Assembly (NCBI GenBank): GCA_009379815.1
Contig: WHSY01000008.1
Location: 1 to 64,000 of the forward strand
DNA from: Pseudonocardiaceae bacterium
GTDB lineage: Bacteria; Actinomycetota; Actinomycetes; Mycobacteriales; Pseudonocardiaceae
DNA length: 64,000 nucleotides
Direction: 5' to 3'
Part shown: piece by piece, positions 42,872-54,005 of the stretch
How positions within the stretch are numbered: the first letter of the stretch is position 1
How the letters are laid out: every line of letters starts with the position of its first letter
Position numbers and translations under genes: made by a program
The notes under the pieces: model-generated
Told to the model about the DNA's origin: nothing
Databases searched by the model: none
What the model saw: only the letters and a program-made list of their open reading frames with translations

Positions 42872-43894
42872 GTGACAACCAATCCCGGGTCGACCAACGC
42901 CGGGTCGACCGATACCGGGGCTCCCCGGTCCGGTGTCAGCACCGGTCGCGCCGCTGCAGCGGCCACCGCCTCCGTGGCGATCGGAACCGCGCTCGCGGTC
43001 CAGGCGCGCATCAACGGCACGCTCGGCCGCGAGCTCGGTGACGGCACACTGGCCGCGCTGATCTCGTTCGGTGGGAGTCTGGTCCTGCTGGTCGTGATGG
43101 CCGCCCTGCTACCGACCATGCGCGCCGGGGGGGCTCGCCTGGTCGCGGCACTGCGCCGCGGACGGCTGCGGCCGTGGCATTTCGTCGGCGGGTTGGGCGG
43201 AGCGTCCCTGATACTCAGCCAGAGCCTGACGGTGGCCTCCATCGGCGTTGCCGTCTTCACCGTCGCAGTGGTGGCCGGTCAGGCAGCGAGCAGCCTGATC
43301 GTCGACCGCCTCGGTGTCGGCCCCGGCGGCCCCAGGTCGATCACGATCGGGCGTGTCGGCGGCGCCGTACTGGCACTCGGTGCGGTCGCGCTGGCGCTGT
43401 CCGACCGGTTGGGTGTTTCCGGCGTCGTCGTACTCACCGTGCTGCCCGCGCTCGCCGGTGCGGCGATCGCGTGGCAGCAGGCGCTGAACGGTCGCCTCGG
43501 CGTCACCGGCGGGCCGCTGTCCGCGGCGCTGGTGAACTTCGTGGTCGGGACCGCCGCGCTCGGCGCGGGGGCCCTGGTCGACGTCGCTGTCCGGGGCCTG
43601 CCCGACTCCCTGCCGGCGAACCCGCTGCTCTACCTCGGGGGGCCCCTCGGCGTGGTGTTCGTCAGTGCGGCCGCGGTGATCGTGCGGGTCACCGGCGTGC
43701 TGCTGTTCGGGCTGTGCACGGTAGCCGGACAGCTCGTCGGCTCCGTCCTGCTGGACCTGTTCGCGCCGACAGCCGGGCAGCCGCTGTCGGTCGCGACGAT
43801 CGCCGGCACGGCATTGGCATTCGTGGCCGTCGCCATCACCGCGCTGCCCGGCCGCCGGACGCCTGCGAACCAGGGTCGTAGCACCGATAGGTGA
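42872..43894 (+). CDS. DMT-superfamily transporter (YdcZ/DUF606-like)
   Basis: 340 residues from GTG 42872 with a Thr/Gly-rich soluble start and ten predicted helices arranged as two five-helix halves (about 25-180 and 185-330). The repeated pattern [20 protein letters not shown] and [17 protein letters not shown] fits YdcZ-type DMT proteins. Likely a small-molecule permease or exporter; whether it serves the preceding catabolic genes (83-bp gap, same strand) is unknown. Confidence 0.8.
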   Translation: MTTNPGSTNAGSTDTGAPRSGVSTGRAAAAATASVAIGTALAVQARINGTLGRELGDGTLAALISFGGSLVLLVVMAALLPTMRAGGARLVAALRRGRLRPWHFVGGLGGASLILSQSLTVASIGVAVFTVAVVAGQAASSLIVDRLGVGPGGPRSITIGRVGGAVLALGAVALALSDRLGVSGVVVLTVLPALAGAAIAWQQALNGRLGVTGGPLSAALVNFVVGTAALGAGALVDVAVRGLPDSLPANPLLYLGGPLGVVFVSAAAVIVRVTGVLLFGLCTVAGQLVGSVLLDLFAPTAGQPLSVATIAGTALAFVAVAITALPGRRTPANQGRSTDR

Positions 43895-43916
43895 CGGCGG
43901 TGCGAGGATGGCGGCC

Positions 43917-44768
43917 GTGAGCGCGACGCTGCTGGACGGCAAGGCCGTCCGGGATGAGATCTTCGACGACCTGCGCGTGCGGGTCGATGCGCTGCGCGAG
44001 CGCGGCGTGGTTCCCGGACTGGGCACGGTGATCGTCGGGGGCGACCCCGGGTCGCACGCCTACGTGCGCGGCAAGCGCAACGACTGCGCCAAGATCGGCA
44101 TCGAGGCGCTCCACCGCGACCTGCCGGAGACCACCACCCAGGCCGAGCTGCTCGACGTCGTCGACGCGCTGAACGCCGACCCGGCGTGCACCGGCTACAT
44201 CGTGCAGCTCCCGGTCCCGAAGCACATCGACACCGGCGCCGTGCTCGAGCGGATCGACCCGGTCAAGGATGCCGACGGACTGCACCCGGTCAACCTGGGC
44301 AGGCTGGTGCTCGGCGAGCCGGGGCCGCTGCCGTGCACCCCGCGCGGCATCGTCGAGCTGCTGCGCCGCTACGACGTGCTGCTGGCGGGCACCAACGTCA
44401 CGGTGATCGGGCGCGGCGTCACCGTCGGCCGCCCGCTGGGGCTGCTGCTCACCCGGCGCAGCGAGAACGCCACCGTCACGCTGTGCCACACCGGTACCAA
44501 GGACCTCGCCGCCGAGATCGCCCGAGCCGATGTCGTGGTCGCCGCCGCCGGTCGCCCAGGGCTGGTCACCCCGGAGGTGGTCAAACCCGGCGCGACGGTG
44601 CTCGACGTCGGCATCACCCGCACCGATGTCGGCCTGGTCGGCGACGTCGATCCCGGGGTGCGCGAGGTGGCGGGGTTCCTGGCGCCGATGCCCGGCGGGG
44701 CCGGGCCCATGACCCGCGCGATGCTGCTGGCCAACGTCGTCGATGCGGCGGAGCGCCCGAGGACATGA
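43917..44768 (+). CDS. folD: Bifunctional methylene-THF dehydrogenase / methenyl-THF cyclohydrolase
   Basis: 283 residues from GTG 43917, which gives the family start [19 protein letters not shown] 43908 would add three residues. Substrate-binding and catalytic motifs include Tyr and Lys in [15 protein letters not shown], the Asp-rich [16 protein letters not shown] and the NADP loop [16 protein letters not shown]. It supplies formyl-THF and methenyl-THF for purine and methyl metabolism. The stop overlaps the next gene's ATG (ATGA). Matches Rv3356c. Confidence 0.97.
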   Translation: MSATLLDGKAVRDEIFDDLRVRVDALRERGVVPGLGTVIVGGDPGSHAYVRGKRNDCAKIGIEALHRDLPETTTQAELLDVVDALNADPACTGYIVQLPVPKHIDTGAVLERIDPVKDADGLHPVNLGRLVLGEPGPLPCTPRGIVELLRRYDVLLAGTNVTVIGRGVTVGRPLGLLLTRRSENATVTLCHTGTKDLAAEIARADVVVAAAGRPGLVTPEVVKPGATVLDVGITRTDVGLVGDVDPGVREVAGFLAPMPGGAGPMTRAMLLANVVDAAERPRT

Positions 44769-45052
44769 CCACCGCCCCCGGCTGGCGCCGGCACCTGGCC
44801 TTCGCGCTGGTGCTGGCCGTGGTGGGGCTGGGTCTGCTGCGCATCGTGCAGTACCACTGGCGGGAGGGCACCGCGATCATCGGCGGCGCGCTGCTGATCG
44901 CCGCGGGGCTGCGCGCGCTGCTGTCGCCGGACCGAGCCGGGCTGCTGGTCATCCGCGCCCGCAGCCTCGACGTGCTCGCCTACGGTGGCTTCGGGACACT
45001 GATGCTCTACGTGTCGTTGACCATCGTGGGCGGGCCGCTGGCCGGCGGCTGA
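44765..45052 (+). CDS. DUF3017 small membrane protein
   Basis: 95 residues, starting in a 4-bp overlap with the folD stop. Three hydrophobic segments (about 9-27, 36-51 and 68-88); [20 protein letters not shown] and [15 protein letters not shown] match the DUF3017 pattern found immediately after folD in Actinobacteria (Rv3355c position). Function unknown; probably co-regulated with folD. Confidence 0.88.
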   Translation: MTTAPGWRRHLAFALVLAVVGLGLLRIVQYHWREGTAIIGGALLIAAGLRALLSPDRAGLLVIRARSLDVLAYGGFGTLMLYVSLTIVGGPLAGG

Positions 45053-45083
45053 GGCCCGCGCCGCCGGTGGCGGGCTGCCGACC

Positions 45084-45089
45084 TAGGCT
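45084..45089 (+). promoter_or_regulatory. Putative -10 element of mdh
   Basis: TAGGCT in CGACCTAGGCTCTG fits TANNNT and lies 43 bp before the mdh ATG at 45133, with GGAAAGG (about 45116-45122) as ribosome site. No obvious -35. Low confidence. Confidence 0.3.
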
Positions 45090-45132
45090 CTGACCCCATC
45101 GTCACCCATCCGATCGGAAAGGGCAGCACCAC

Positions 45133-46089
45133 ATGGCACGCTCCGGCAAGGTAGCCGTCATCGGCGCCGGCTTCTACGGCTCGACCACCGCCCAGCGCCT
45201 CGCCGAGTACGACATCTTCGACACTGTCGTGCTCACCGACATCGTCGAGGGCAAGCCGGAGGGCCTGGCGCTGGACATGAACCAGTCCCGGCCGGTCGAG
45301 GGCTTCGAGACCCGGGTCGTCGGGCAGACCACCGGCGAGCAGGGTGAAGGCTACGAGACCATCGCCGGGTCGGGCATCGTGATCATCACCGCCGGCCTGC
45401 CACGCAAGCCGGGCATGAGCCGGATGGACCTCATCGAGACCAACGCCACGATCGTCCGGCAGATCGCGGAGAACGTCACGCGCCATGCCCCCGACGCCGT
45501 GGTGATCGTCGTGACCAACCCGCTGGACGAGATGACCGCGCTGGCGCAGCTCGCCACCGGGTTCCCCCGCACGCGGGTGCTCGGCCAGGCCGGGATGCTC
45601 GACACCGCGCGGTTCACCAACTTCGTCGCCGAGGAGCTCGCCGTGGCGGTGGCCTCGGTGCGCACGCTGACGCTGGGCTCGCACGGCGACACCATGGTCC
45701 CGGTGCCCAGCGCCTGCACCGTCGACGGCAACGCGCTGACCGACCTGATGCCCGCGGACCGGATCGAGGAGCTCGTCACCCGCACCCGTAACGGTGGCGC
45801 GGAGGTCGTCGCGCTGCTCAAGACCGGGTCGGCCTACTACGCGCCGTCGGCCGCGGCGGCCCGGATGGCGCGCGCGGTGGCCGAGGACTCCGGTGCGGTC
45901 CTGCCGGTGTGCGCCTGGGTGGACGGGGAGTACGGCATCTCCGGGGTCTACCTCGGGGTCACCGCCGAGTTGGGCGCATCCGGGGTGCGCAAGGTCGTCG
46001 AGACCGACCTCACCGCCGGGGAGAAGGCGGCGCTGACCGAGGCGGCGGAAGCCGTCCGAGCCAAGCAGGCCGACGTGCAGAATCTGTGA
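45133..46089 (+). CDS. mdh: Malate dehydrogenase (LDH-like type)
   Basis: 318 residues, TCA-cycle NAD-dependent oxidation of malate to oxaloacetate. Glycine-rich VAVIGAGFYGSTTAQRL; substrate Arg in GLPRKPGMSRMDL; catalytic His in TLGSHGDTMVPVP with the supporting Asp in GMLDTARFTNF. This LDH-like MDH is normal for Pseudonocardiaceae. Single-gene unit with its own putative promoter; the amidase follows 70 bp later. Confidence 0.96.
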   Translation: MARSGKVAVIGAGFYGSTTAQRLAEYDIFDTVVLTDIVEGKPEGLALDMNQSRPVEGFETRVVGQTTGEQGEGYETIAGSGIVIITAGLPRKPGMSRMDLIETNATIVRQIAENVTRHAPDAVVIVVTNPLDEMTALAQLATGFPRTRVLGQAGMLDTARFTNFVAEELAVAVASVRTLTLGSHGDTMVPVPSACTVDGNALTDLMPADRIEELVTRTRNGGAEVVALLKTGSAYYAPSAAAARMARAVAEDSGAVLPVCAWVDGEYGISGVYLGVTAELGASGVRKVVETDLTAGEKAALTEAAEAVRAKQADVQNL

Positions 46090-46158
46090 GTGGTTGCCCG
46101 CGCGCGCACCTCGTGCCAGGGTCGCAAGCCTCCGGGGCGGCGAACGTGGAGGTGCCGG

Positions 46159-47274
46159 GTGGCTACGCATGAGGTCCGGGTCGACTACGGCAAGACGCTC
46201 GGCGAGCAGCCCGAGACCGGGCACAACCGCTGGCACCCGGACATCGCGCCGGTGGTGCGCTGCGCCCCGGGCGACGAGGTGGTGCTAGCGACCCGGGACG
46301 CCTTCGACGGGCAGCTGGGGCCCGATGCCACGCTCGCCACCGTCGCCGCGGCCGACCTGTCGGTGGTGCACCCGCTGACCGGTCCGGTGTACGTGGCGGG
46401 CGCCGAGCCGGGGGACCTGCTCGAGGTCCGGATCCGCGACGTCGTCCCGGACAGCTACGGCTACACCGTCGAGGTCCCCGGCTTCGGCTTCCTGCGCGAC
46501 GTGTTCACCGAGCCGTTCCTGGTTCGGTGGGCGATGGCCGACGGGTTCGCCACGTCCGACGAGCTGCCGGGCGTGCGTATCCCCGGGGCCTCGTTCATGG
46601 GAACCATCGGGCTCGCGCCGGACCGGGAGCTGTTGTCGCGCATCAACGCGCGCGAGCGGGCAGACCTCGACCGCGGCGCCATGGTGCTGCCCCCGGATCC
46701 CACCGGGGCGGTACCGACCGACCCGGCGATCGCTGCCGAGGCGGTCCGCACCATCGGGCCGCACGAGGTCGGCGGCAACGTCGACATCAAGCAGCTCTGT
46801 GCCGGAACCCGGCTCTACCTCCCGGTCTACGCCGAGGGCGGGCTCTTCTCGGCCGGCGACGCACACTACGCGCAGGGCGACTGCGAGACCTGCGGCACCG
46901 CGATCGAGATGCGGGCGACGCTCTACGCCGAGTTCGACGTGCACAAGGGGCGGGCGGCACAGCGGGGGATCCGCAACCCGCAGTTCGCCCGCGACGACTA
47001 CGTGGTGGATCCCGAGTATCAGGCGCCGCGGCGGTTCTTCGGCACCACCGGCATGTCGGTGACCGGCGACGGCGAGAGCCGTGCCGAGGACCTGACCGTC
47101 GCGGCGCGCAACGCGTTGCTCAGCATGATCGACCACCTGCAGGCCGAGTACGGCTACACCGCGCAGCAGGCCTACGCGCTGTGCAGTGTCGCGGTGGACC
47201 TCAAGATCAGCGAGGTGGTCGACGTGCCGAATTTCGTGGTGTCGGCCTTCCTCCCGCTGGCGATCTTCGACTGA
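46159..47274 (+). CDS. Acetamidase/formamidase family amidohydrolase
   Basis: 371 residues from GTG 46159 with GTGGAGG about 7 nt upstream. It matches FmdA_AmdA: the early GHNRWHPDIAPV, central SFMGTIGLAPD, GGNVDIKQLCAGTRLYLPVY, and the zinc-site GDAHYAQGDCETCGTA. Hydrolyses acetamide, formamide or short-chain amides to ammonia and acid. Substrate assigned by family only. It lies between mdh and the DUF2252 gene without an obvious pathway partner. Confidence 0.9.
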   Translation: MATHEVRVDYGKTLGEQPETGHNRWHPDIAPVVRCAPGDEVVLATRDAFDGQLGPDATLATVAAADLSVVHPLTGPVYVAGAEPGDLLEVRIRDVVPDSYGYTVEVPGFGFLRDVFTEPFLVRWAMADGFATSDELPGVRIPGASFMGTIGLAPDRELLSRINARERADLDRGAMVLPPDPTGAVPTDPAIAAEAVRTIGPHEVGGNVDIKQLCAGTRLYLPVYAEGGLFSAGDAHYAQGDCETCGTAIEMRATLYAEFDVHKGRAAQRGIRNPQFARDDYVVDPEYQAPRRFFGTTGMSVTGDGESRAEDLTVAARNALLSMIDHLQAEYGYTAQQAYALCSVAVDLKISEVVDVPNFVVSAFLPLAIFD

Positions 47275-47301
47275 AAGCGCCCAAGAAGGCATGATCGGTA
47301 C

Positions 47302-48642
47302 ATGACTCTGGCTGCCAACCTGCTCACCACCGATCCGGCTGCGCGCCGGCACCGGATCGTGGACACCCTCGTCGACGCGTTCTCCGACCTGATGCACGCG
47401 AGCCCGGCGGCGTTCCGGACCAAGTTCCGCAAGATGGCCGCCGACCCGTTCGCCTTCTACCGGGGCAGCGCCTGCCTGTTCTACGCCGACGTGGCCGAGC
47501 TCGAGGACCCCTGGGCCGACGACCGCACGAGCCGGGCGTGGATCCAGGGTGACCTGCACGCGGAGAACTTCGGCACCTACATGGACGGCGAAGGCATCCT
47601 GATCTTCGATGTGAACGACTTCGACGAGGCCTACCTCGGCCACTTCACCTGGGACCTGCAGCGCTTCGCCGCGAGCCTGGCGCTGCTCGGCTGGCGCAAG
47701 GCGCTGTCCGACACCGACATCGACCGGCTGATCGGCACCTACCTGCGCGGCTACCTCGACCAGGTCCGGGTCTTCCTCGACTCCGCCGACGACCGCAGCT
47801 TCTCGATCCGGCTCGGCACGGCACACGACGCGGTGCACGACGTGCTGGCCGACGCGAAGCTGCGCACCAGGGTCGGACTGCTCGACAAGATCACCGAGAC
47901 CGAGGGCCGCGACCGGATCTTCCGTGGCGGCACCGGCGTGCGGCGGTTGGAGTCCGCCGAGCGGGACGCGGTGTGTGCCGCCTACGAGCGCTACCTCGAG
48001 ACCATCCCGGCCGACAAGAGATTCCACAACGTCGCCTACGCGGTCAAGGACGTCGTCGGGCGCACCGGGTTCGGTATCGGCAGCGCGGGCCTGCCCGCCT
48101 ACTCGCTGCTCATCGAGGGATTCAACCAGGCACTGGACAACGACATCGTGCTGTCGATGAAGCAGGGCAACGTCGCGGCACCGTCCCGGGTCGTCACGGA
48201 CGAGCACATCGCCTCCCACTTCGACCACCACGGGCACCGCACCGCGATCTCGCAGCGATCCCTGCAGGCCCACGCCGACCCGCTGCTGGGCTACACCGAG
48301 CTCGGCGGGATCGGTTACGTGGTCAGCCAGGTGTCGCCCTACGAGTCCGACCTGGACTGGGAGGAGCTCACCGAGCCGGACGAGATCGCCCCGGTGGTCG
48401 AGCAGCTCGGCCGTGCCACCGCCAAGGTGCACTGCGTGTCCGACAGTGATTCCGACCACACCCTGGTGCCGTTCTCGACCGAGGAGGCCATCGCCGCGGT
48501 GGTCGACGGCCGTGATGACGAGTTCGTCGAGTGGATCACCGGCTTCGCCCGGGACTACGGCGCGGTGGTCCGTGCCGACCACGGGCACTTCGTCGAGGCG
48601 TTCCGCAACGACGAGATCCCGGGCGTGCGCTCGACCGCCTGA
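47302..48642 (+). CDS. DUF2252 kinase-like protein
   Basis: 446 residues from ATG 47302. A full DUF2252 profile: FYRGSACLFYAD, WIQGDLHAENFGTYMDGEG and FDVNDFDEAYLGHFTWDLQR form an aminoglycoside/hydroxyurea-phosphotransferase-like core, in which the HGD-type motif is GDLHAENFG. Later ARGQ-like positions are seen as RATAKVHC. It is a predicted small-molecule or protein kinase; no substrate is known. It starts 27 bp after the amidase stop, so co-transcription is possible. Confidence 0.88.
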   Translation: MTLAANLLTTDPAARRHRIVDTLVDAFSDLMHASPAAFRTKFRKMAADPFAFYRGSACLFYADVAELEDPWADDRTSRAWIQGDLHAENFGTYMDGEGILIFDVNDFDEAYLGHFTWDLQRFAASLALLGWRKALSDTDIDRLIGTYLRGYLDQVRVFLDSADDRSFSIRLGTAHDAVHDVLADAKLRTRVGLLDKITETEGRDRIFRGGTGVRRLESAERDAVCAAYERYLETIPADKRFHNVAYAVKDVVGRTGFGIGSAGLPAYSLLIEGFNQALDNDIVLSMKQGNVAAPSRVVTDEHIASHFDHHGHRTAISQRSLQAHADPLLGYTELGGIGYVVSQVSPYESDLDWEELTEPDEIAPVVEQLGRATAKVHCVSDSDSDHTLVPFSTEEAIAAVVDGRDDEFVEWITGFARDYGAVVRADHGHFVEAFRNDEIPGVRSTA

Positions 48643-48785
48643 TCCCACCCTGCCGCCTCTACCTGGCCGCCGGTCCGCTGGTGTGACATGGTCGAGTCCC
48701 CGTCCGGCCGCTGTGAGCAGTACGCTCGTACCGTTTGATGCGTCGTCGCCCGCGGGCGTCAGCCGGGAGAGGAGAGGCCCACCGC

Positions 48786-50003
48786 ATGGGCAAGATCAAG
48801 GTCGAGGGAACCGTCGTCGAGCTCGACGGCGACGAGATGACCCGGATCATCTGGCAGTTCATCAAGGACAAGCTGATCCACCCCTACCTCGACATCGACC
48901 TCGAGTACTACGACCTCGGCATCGAAAGCCGCGACGCCACCGACGACCGGATCACCGTCGACGCGGCGCACGCGATCGCCGAGCACGGAGTGGGGGTCAA
49001 GTGCGCCACCATCACCCCCGACGAGGCGCGGGTCGAGGAGTTCGGGCTCAAGCGGATGTGGCGCTCGCCGAACGGGAGTATCCGCAACATCCTCGGTGGG
49101 GTGATCTTCCGCGAGCCGATCGTCTGCTCGAACATCCCGCGCTACGTGCCGAGCTGGACCAAGCCGATCATCATCGGCCGCCACGCCCACGGCGACCAGT
49201 ACCGTGCCACCGACTTCACGGTCCCGGGGCCCGGCACCGTCACCATCACCTACACCCCCGACGACGGTGGCGAACCGCTCGAGTTCGACGTGGCGAAGTT
49301 CCCGGACGGTGGCGGCGTCGCGCTCGGCATGTACAACTACCGCCGCTCGATCGAGGACTTCGCCCGTGCGTCGCTGCGCTACGGGGTGGCCCGCGGGTAC
49401 CCGGTGTACATGTCGACCAAGAACACGATCCTCAAGGCCTACGACGGCATGTTCAAGGACGTGTTCGCCGAGATCTACGAGTCGGAGTTCCAGGCGGCAT
49501 TCGAGGAGAAGGGGCTGACCTACGAGCACCGGCTCATCGACGACATGGTCGCCGCGGCGCTGAAGTGGGACGGCGGCTACGTCTGGGCCTGCAAGAACTA
49601 CGACGGTGACGTGCAGTCCGACACCGTCGCACAGGGATTCGGCTCGCTCGGGCTGATGACCAGCGTGCTGATGACCCCGGACGGCAGGACCGTGGAGGCC
49701 GAGGCCGCGCACGGCACCGTCACCCGCCACTTCCGCCAGCACCAGGCCGGCAAGCCGACCTCGACCAACCCGATCGCGTCGATCTTCGCCTGGACCCGCG
49801 GACTGGCTCACCGGGGCGAGCTCGACTCGACGCCCCAGGTCACCGAGTTCGCCCACACGCTCGAGCGGGTCTGCATCGAGACCGTCGAGAGCGGGAAGAT
49901 GACCAAGGACCTCGCGCTGTTAGTCGGCCCCGACACCCCGTTCCTGTCCACCGAGGAGTTCCTCGACGCGCTGGACAAGGAACTGGCGCTACGCGCCTCG
50001 TGA
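48786..50003 (+). CDS. icd: NADP-dependent isocitrate dehydrogenase (Icd1-like)
   Basis: 405 residues from ATG 48786 with GGAGAGGAGAGG upstream. It is homologous to eukaryotic-type NADP-IDH, as in Mycobacterium Icd1: [39 protein letters not shown], the Mg2+/isocitrate Tyr and Lys in [35 protein letters not shown] and [14 protein letters not shown]. Produces NADPH and 2-oxoglutarate in the TCA cycle. The TGA stop (50001-50003) is in palindrome copy 3. Matches Rv3339c. Confidence 0.97.
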   Translation: MGKIKVEGTVVELDGDEMTRIIWQFIKDKLIHPYLDIDLEYYDLGIESRDATDDRITVDAAHAIAEHGVGVKCATITPDEARVEEFGLKRMWRSPNGSIRNILGGVIFREPIVCSNIPRYVPSWTKPIIIGRHAHGDQYRATDFTVPGPGTVTITYTPDDGGEPLEFDVAKFPDGGGVALGMYNYRRSIEDFARASLRYGVARGYPVYMSTKNTILKAYDGMFKDVFAEIYESEFQAAFEEKGLTYEHRLIDDMVAAALKWDGGYVWACKNYDGDVQSDTVAQGFGSLGLMTSVLMTPDGRTVEAEAAHGTVTRHFRQHQAGKPTSTNPIASIFAWTRGLAHRGELDSTPQVTEFAHTLERVCIETVESGKMTKDLALLVGPDTPFLSTEEFLDALDKELALRAS

Positions 50004-50039
50004 GTGGCGATGTGAGTCATGACTCGTATCGCCACTCAC
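50000..50039. repeat. 40-bp palindrome, copy 3 (46-bp with flanks)
   Basis: Left arm GTGAGTGGCGATGTGAGTCA and right arm TGACTCGTATCGCCACTCAC pair fully as RNA, using two G-U wobbles. With flanking CTC and GAG the palindrome reaches 46 bp (49997-50042). It lies between icd and the exonuclease gene and contains the icd TGA stop. The two wobble pairs are consistent with selection for RNA pairing rather than DNA dyad only. Confidence 0.92.
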
Positions 50040-50074
50040 GAGATAGCAGCACGGTGTGGCGATAGCGTGGGGAC

Positions 50075-50884
50075 GTGCTGACGGTCTCCACCGCCAATGT
50101 CAACGGGCTGCGTGCCGCGGCACGCAAGGGGCTGTGCGAGCCGTCCGGGGGGTGGCTGGCGGCCACCGACGCCGACGTCGTCTGCCTGCAGGAGACGCGC
50201 GCCGAGCCCGAGCAGCTGCCCGACGCGCTGCGCGAGCCGCCGGGCTGGCACGCGGTGCACGCCCCGGGAGAGGTCAAAGGGCGCGCCGGGGTCGCGATGC
50301 TGTCGCGCGCCGAGCCGGACGCGGTGCGGGTCGGCTTCGGCGAGCACGAGTTCGACGATGCCGGCCGCTACCTCGAGGTCGACCTCGAGGGGCTGACGGT
50401 GGCGAGCCTGTACCTGCCCAAGGGTGAGGTCGGTACCGAGCGGCAGGCCGCCAAGCAGCGGTTCATGGGCGCATTCCTTCCCTACCTCGCCGAACGCCGC
50501 GAGAAGGCGGCTGCGGAAGGCCGCGAGATGCTGGTGTGTGGCGACTTCAACATCGCGCACCGCGAGGCGGACCTGAAGAACTGGAGATCCAACCGATCGA
50601 AGTCCGGATTCCTGCCCGAGGAGCGCGACTGGATGGGGCTGCTGTTCGGCGAGACCGGCTACGTCGACGTGGTGCGCGCGCTGCACCCGGACGTCGCCGG
50701 GCCCTACTCCTGGTGGTCGTATCGCGGCAGGGCCTTCGACAACGACGCCGGCTGGCGCATCGACTACCACGCGGCCACGCCGGCGCTGGCCGCCACCGCG
50801 GTATCCGCGACCGTCGAGCGGGCGCCGAGCTACGATCGGCGCTGGTCGGACCACGCGCCGGTCACCGTGCGGTACGGGCGCTGA
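50075..50884 (+). CDS. Exodeoxyribonuclease III / AP endonuclease family protein
   Basis: 269 residues from GTG 50075. EEP-family fold: STANVNGLRAAARKGL, CLQETRAEPEQLPD (metal Glu), GDFNIAHREADLKNW (catalytic Asp and Asn), YSWWSYRGRAFDNDAGWRID and the final SDHAPVTVRY (Asp-His). This matches Xth/ExoA. Removes damaged 3' ends and cleaves AP sites in base-excision repair. The short leader before it contains the icd palindrome. Exact Xth versus ExoA naming is not decided. Confidence 0.93.
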   Translation: MLTVSTANVNGLRAAARKGLCEPSGGWLAATDADVVCLQETRAEPEQLPDALREPPGWHAVHAPGEVKGRAGVAMLSRAEPDAVRVGFGEHEFDDAGRYLEVDLEGLTVASLYLPKGEVGTERQAAKQRFMGAFLPYLAERREKAAAEGREMLVCGDFNIAHREADLKNWRSNRSKSGFLPEERDWMGLLFGETGYVDVVRALHPDVAGPYSWWSYRGRAFDNDAGWRIDYHAATPALAATAVSATVERAPSYDRRWSDHAPVTVRYGR

Positions 50885-50887
50885 TAA

Positions 50888-51943
<1,056 letters not shown>

Positions 51944-51973
51944 ACGCGCCGGTAGGCGCTAACCTGCCTGGCT

Positions 51974-53017
51974 ATGTCGGGGACCGGTCCACAGCAGACG
52001 GACGAACAGCCGGGGATGCTGCAACGCTACCGGCAGCGCTACCCGTGGCTCGACCATCTGGTGCGCGCCGGGCAGGCCTACACGTCGAACAACGGCGACC
52101 ACTACGCGGCCGCCATCACGTACTTCAGCGTGCTCGCGCTCGTGCCGCTGCTGATGATCGCCTTCGCGGTCGTCGCGTTCGTCCTGGCCGGAAACCAGGC
52201 CCTGCTCGAGCAGCTGAAGGCCCAGGTCGCCGAATCCGCGCCCCCGGGGCTGGGCCAGACGCTGGCGCCCGTCATCGACCAGGCCATCGAGTCCCGCAGC
52301 AGCGTCGGCATCATCGGACTGCTCGCCGCGCTGTACTCCGGGCTGGGGTGGATGGGCAACCTCCGGGAGGCGCTGTCCGCGCAGTGGGAGCAGCCGCCCG
52401 AGTCGGACGGTTTCGTCCGCAAGAAGGGTTTCGACCTGCTGGCGCTGCTCGGTCTCGGGCTCGCGCTGGTCGCCTCGTTCGCCGTCACGGGCGCGGGTAC
52501 CGCGTTCGCCGACGTCCTCCTCGACCTGGTCGGTCTCGGGGACTTCTGGTGGGCGCGGTGGCTGTTCTTCCTGCTCGCCCTGGCGCTGTCGGTGGCGGGG
52601 ATGTGGCTGGTGTTCCTGTGGGTGATAGCACGGTTGCCGCGCCAGCCGGTGAACCTGCGCAGCGCGATGAAGGCCGCGTTGTTCGCCGCGGTCGGCTTCG
52701 AGGTGCTCAAGCAGGTCTTCGCCATCTACCTCGGCTCGGTGACGCAGAGCCCGACCGGGCAGCTCTTCGGCCCGATCATCGGTCTCATGGTCTTCGCGTT
52801 CTTCGTCTCCCGCTTCCTACTCTTCGTCACGGCCTGGGCCGCGACCGCGCGGGAGAACCTGCAGCCGGCTCCGCCGCCTCCGCCACCGCCCGCGGTCATC
52901 CGTCCCCAGGTGACCGTCGGTGCCCGCCCCGACGCCCGGTCCGCCTCGATGCTGGTGGGGTTGGGTGTGCTCACCGGAGGGGTGATGCGCAGGTTGTTCG
53001 GCCGGCGCCGCCGCTGA
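51974..53017 (+). CDS. YihY/BrkB-family membrane protein
   Basis: 347 residues from ATG 51974. Six membrane helices in the YihY arrangement: after DHLVRAGQAYTSNNGDHYAA there are segments around 50-70, 115-135, 165-185, 200-225, 235-255 and 265-285. The C-terminal tail is Pro-rich then basic (RRLFGRRRR). YihY/BrkB proteins are inner-membrane proteins of unclear transport function. Co-directional with trpS, probably operonic. Confidence 0.92.
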   Translation: MSGTGPQQTDEQPGMLQRYRQRYPWLDHLVRAGQAYTSNNGDHYAAAITYFSVLALVPLLMIAFAVVAFVLAGNQALLEQLKAQVAESAPPGLGQTLAPVIDQAIESRSSVGIIGLLAALYSGLGWMGNLREALSAQWEQPPESDGFVRKKGFDLLALLGLGLALVASFAVTGAGTAFADVLLDLVGLGDFWWARWLFFLLALALSVAGMWLVFLWVIARLPRQPVNLRSAMKAALFAAVGFEVLKQVFAIYLGSVTQSPTGQLFGPIIGLMVFAFFVSRFLLFVTAWAATARENLQPAPPPPPPPAVIRPQVTVGARPDARSASMLVGLGVLTGGVMRRLFGRRRR

Positions 53018-53108
53018 CAGTGTTCCGCTGGGAGGGACGGGGAGGTTCCCCTCGGGCGGCTGCGGTGGAAGGCTCGACGCTGTCACCGCGACAGGGTGAG
53101 GAGGCAGC

Positions 53109-54005
53109 ATGGGCAGGGCGGTCGCCGCGATCGTCGGTCCCGGCAACATCGGCACCGACCTGTTGGCGAAGTTGCGCCGCAGCGATGCGGTCGAGGTGGA
53201 CTACATGGTCGGTGTGGTGGAGTCCGAGGGGCTTGCGCGAGCCCGGGAGCTGGGGGCCAAGGCCTCGGCGGACGGCGTGGACTGGCTGCTCGCGCAGGAC
53301 CCGTTGCCGGACATCGTGTTCGAGGCGACGTCGGCGAAGGCGCACGCGGCGAACGCCCCCCGCTACGCCGAGGCGGGCATCAAGGCGGTTGACCTCACCC
53401 CAGCGCACCTGGGTCCGATGGTGTGCCCGGCGGTCAACCTGCCCGAACACCTGGACGCGGCGAACGTCAACATGATCACCTGTGGCGGGCAGGCCACCAT
53501 CCCTATCGTGGCCGCGGTCTCGCGGGTGGTACCGGTCCCCTACGCCGAGATCGTCGCGTCGGTGGCCTCGCGCTCGGCCGGGCCGGGTACGCGGGCGAAC
53601 ATCGACGAGTTCACCGAGACCACGGCCGGAGCCATCGAGGAGGTCGGGGGAGCGGCCCGCGGCAAGGCGATCATCATCCTCAATCCGGTGGAGCCACCGA
53701 TGATCATGCGGGACACGATCTTCTGCGCGATCCCCGCCGACGCCGACACCGACGCGATCGCAGGCTCGATCCACGACATGGTCGCCGACGTGCAGCGCTA
53801 CGTGCCCGGCTACACGCTGCGCGCCGACCCGCAGTTCGACGACCCGCGGGACGGCTGGTCGGGCAACGGCCGGGTCGCGGTGTTCCTCGAGATCCGCGGC
53901 AACGGCGACTACCTGCCCGACTACGCCGGCAACCTCGACATCATGACGGCGGCCGCCGCCCGCGTCGGCGAGCTCGTCGCCCGCGCGGAGGTGGTGAGCG
54001 CGTGA
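53109..54005 (+). CDS. Acylating acetaldehyde dehydrogenase (meta-cleavage pathway)
   Basis: 298 residues. NAD-binding [18 protein letters not shown] and the catalytic Cys125 in [36 protein letters not shown] and [12 protein letters not shown] are family landmarks (MhpF/BphJ/HsaG type). It oxidises acetaldehyde (or propanal) with CoA to acetyl-CoA (or propionyl-CoA), in complex with the downstream aldolase that channels the aldehyde. GTGAGGAGG before the ATG is a strong site. Its stop overlaps the aldolase GTG. Confidence 0.96.
   Translation: MGRAVAAIVGPGNIGTDLLAKLRRSDAVEVDYMVGVVESEGLARARELGAKASADGVDWLLAQDPLPDIVFEATSAKAHAANAPRYAEAGIKAVDLTPAHLGPMVCPAVNLPEHLDAANVNMITCGGQATIPIVAAVSRVVPVPYAEIVASVASRSAGPGTRANIDEFTETTAGAIEEVGGAARGKAIIILNPVEPPMIMRDTIFCAIPADADTDAIAGSIHDMVADVQRYVPGYTLRADPQFDDPRDGWSGNGRVAVFLEIRGNGDYLPDYAGNLDIMTAAAARVGELVARAEVVSA

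Noticed and set aside
46285-48648. A 787-residue minus-strand frame over the amidase and DUF2252 genes
   Set aside because: Antisense of two real genes with clear motifs; composition (His/Val/Gly/Arg) is typical of spurious high-GC frames.
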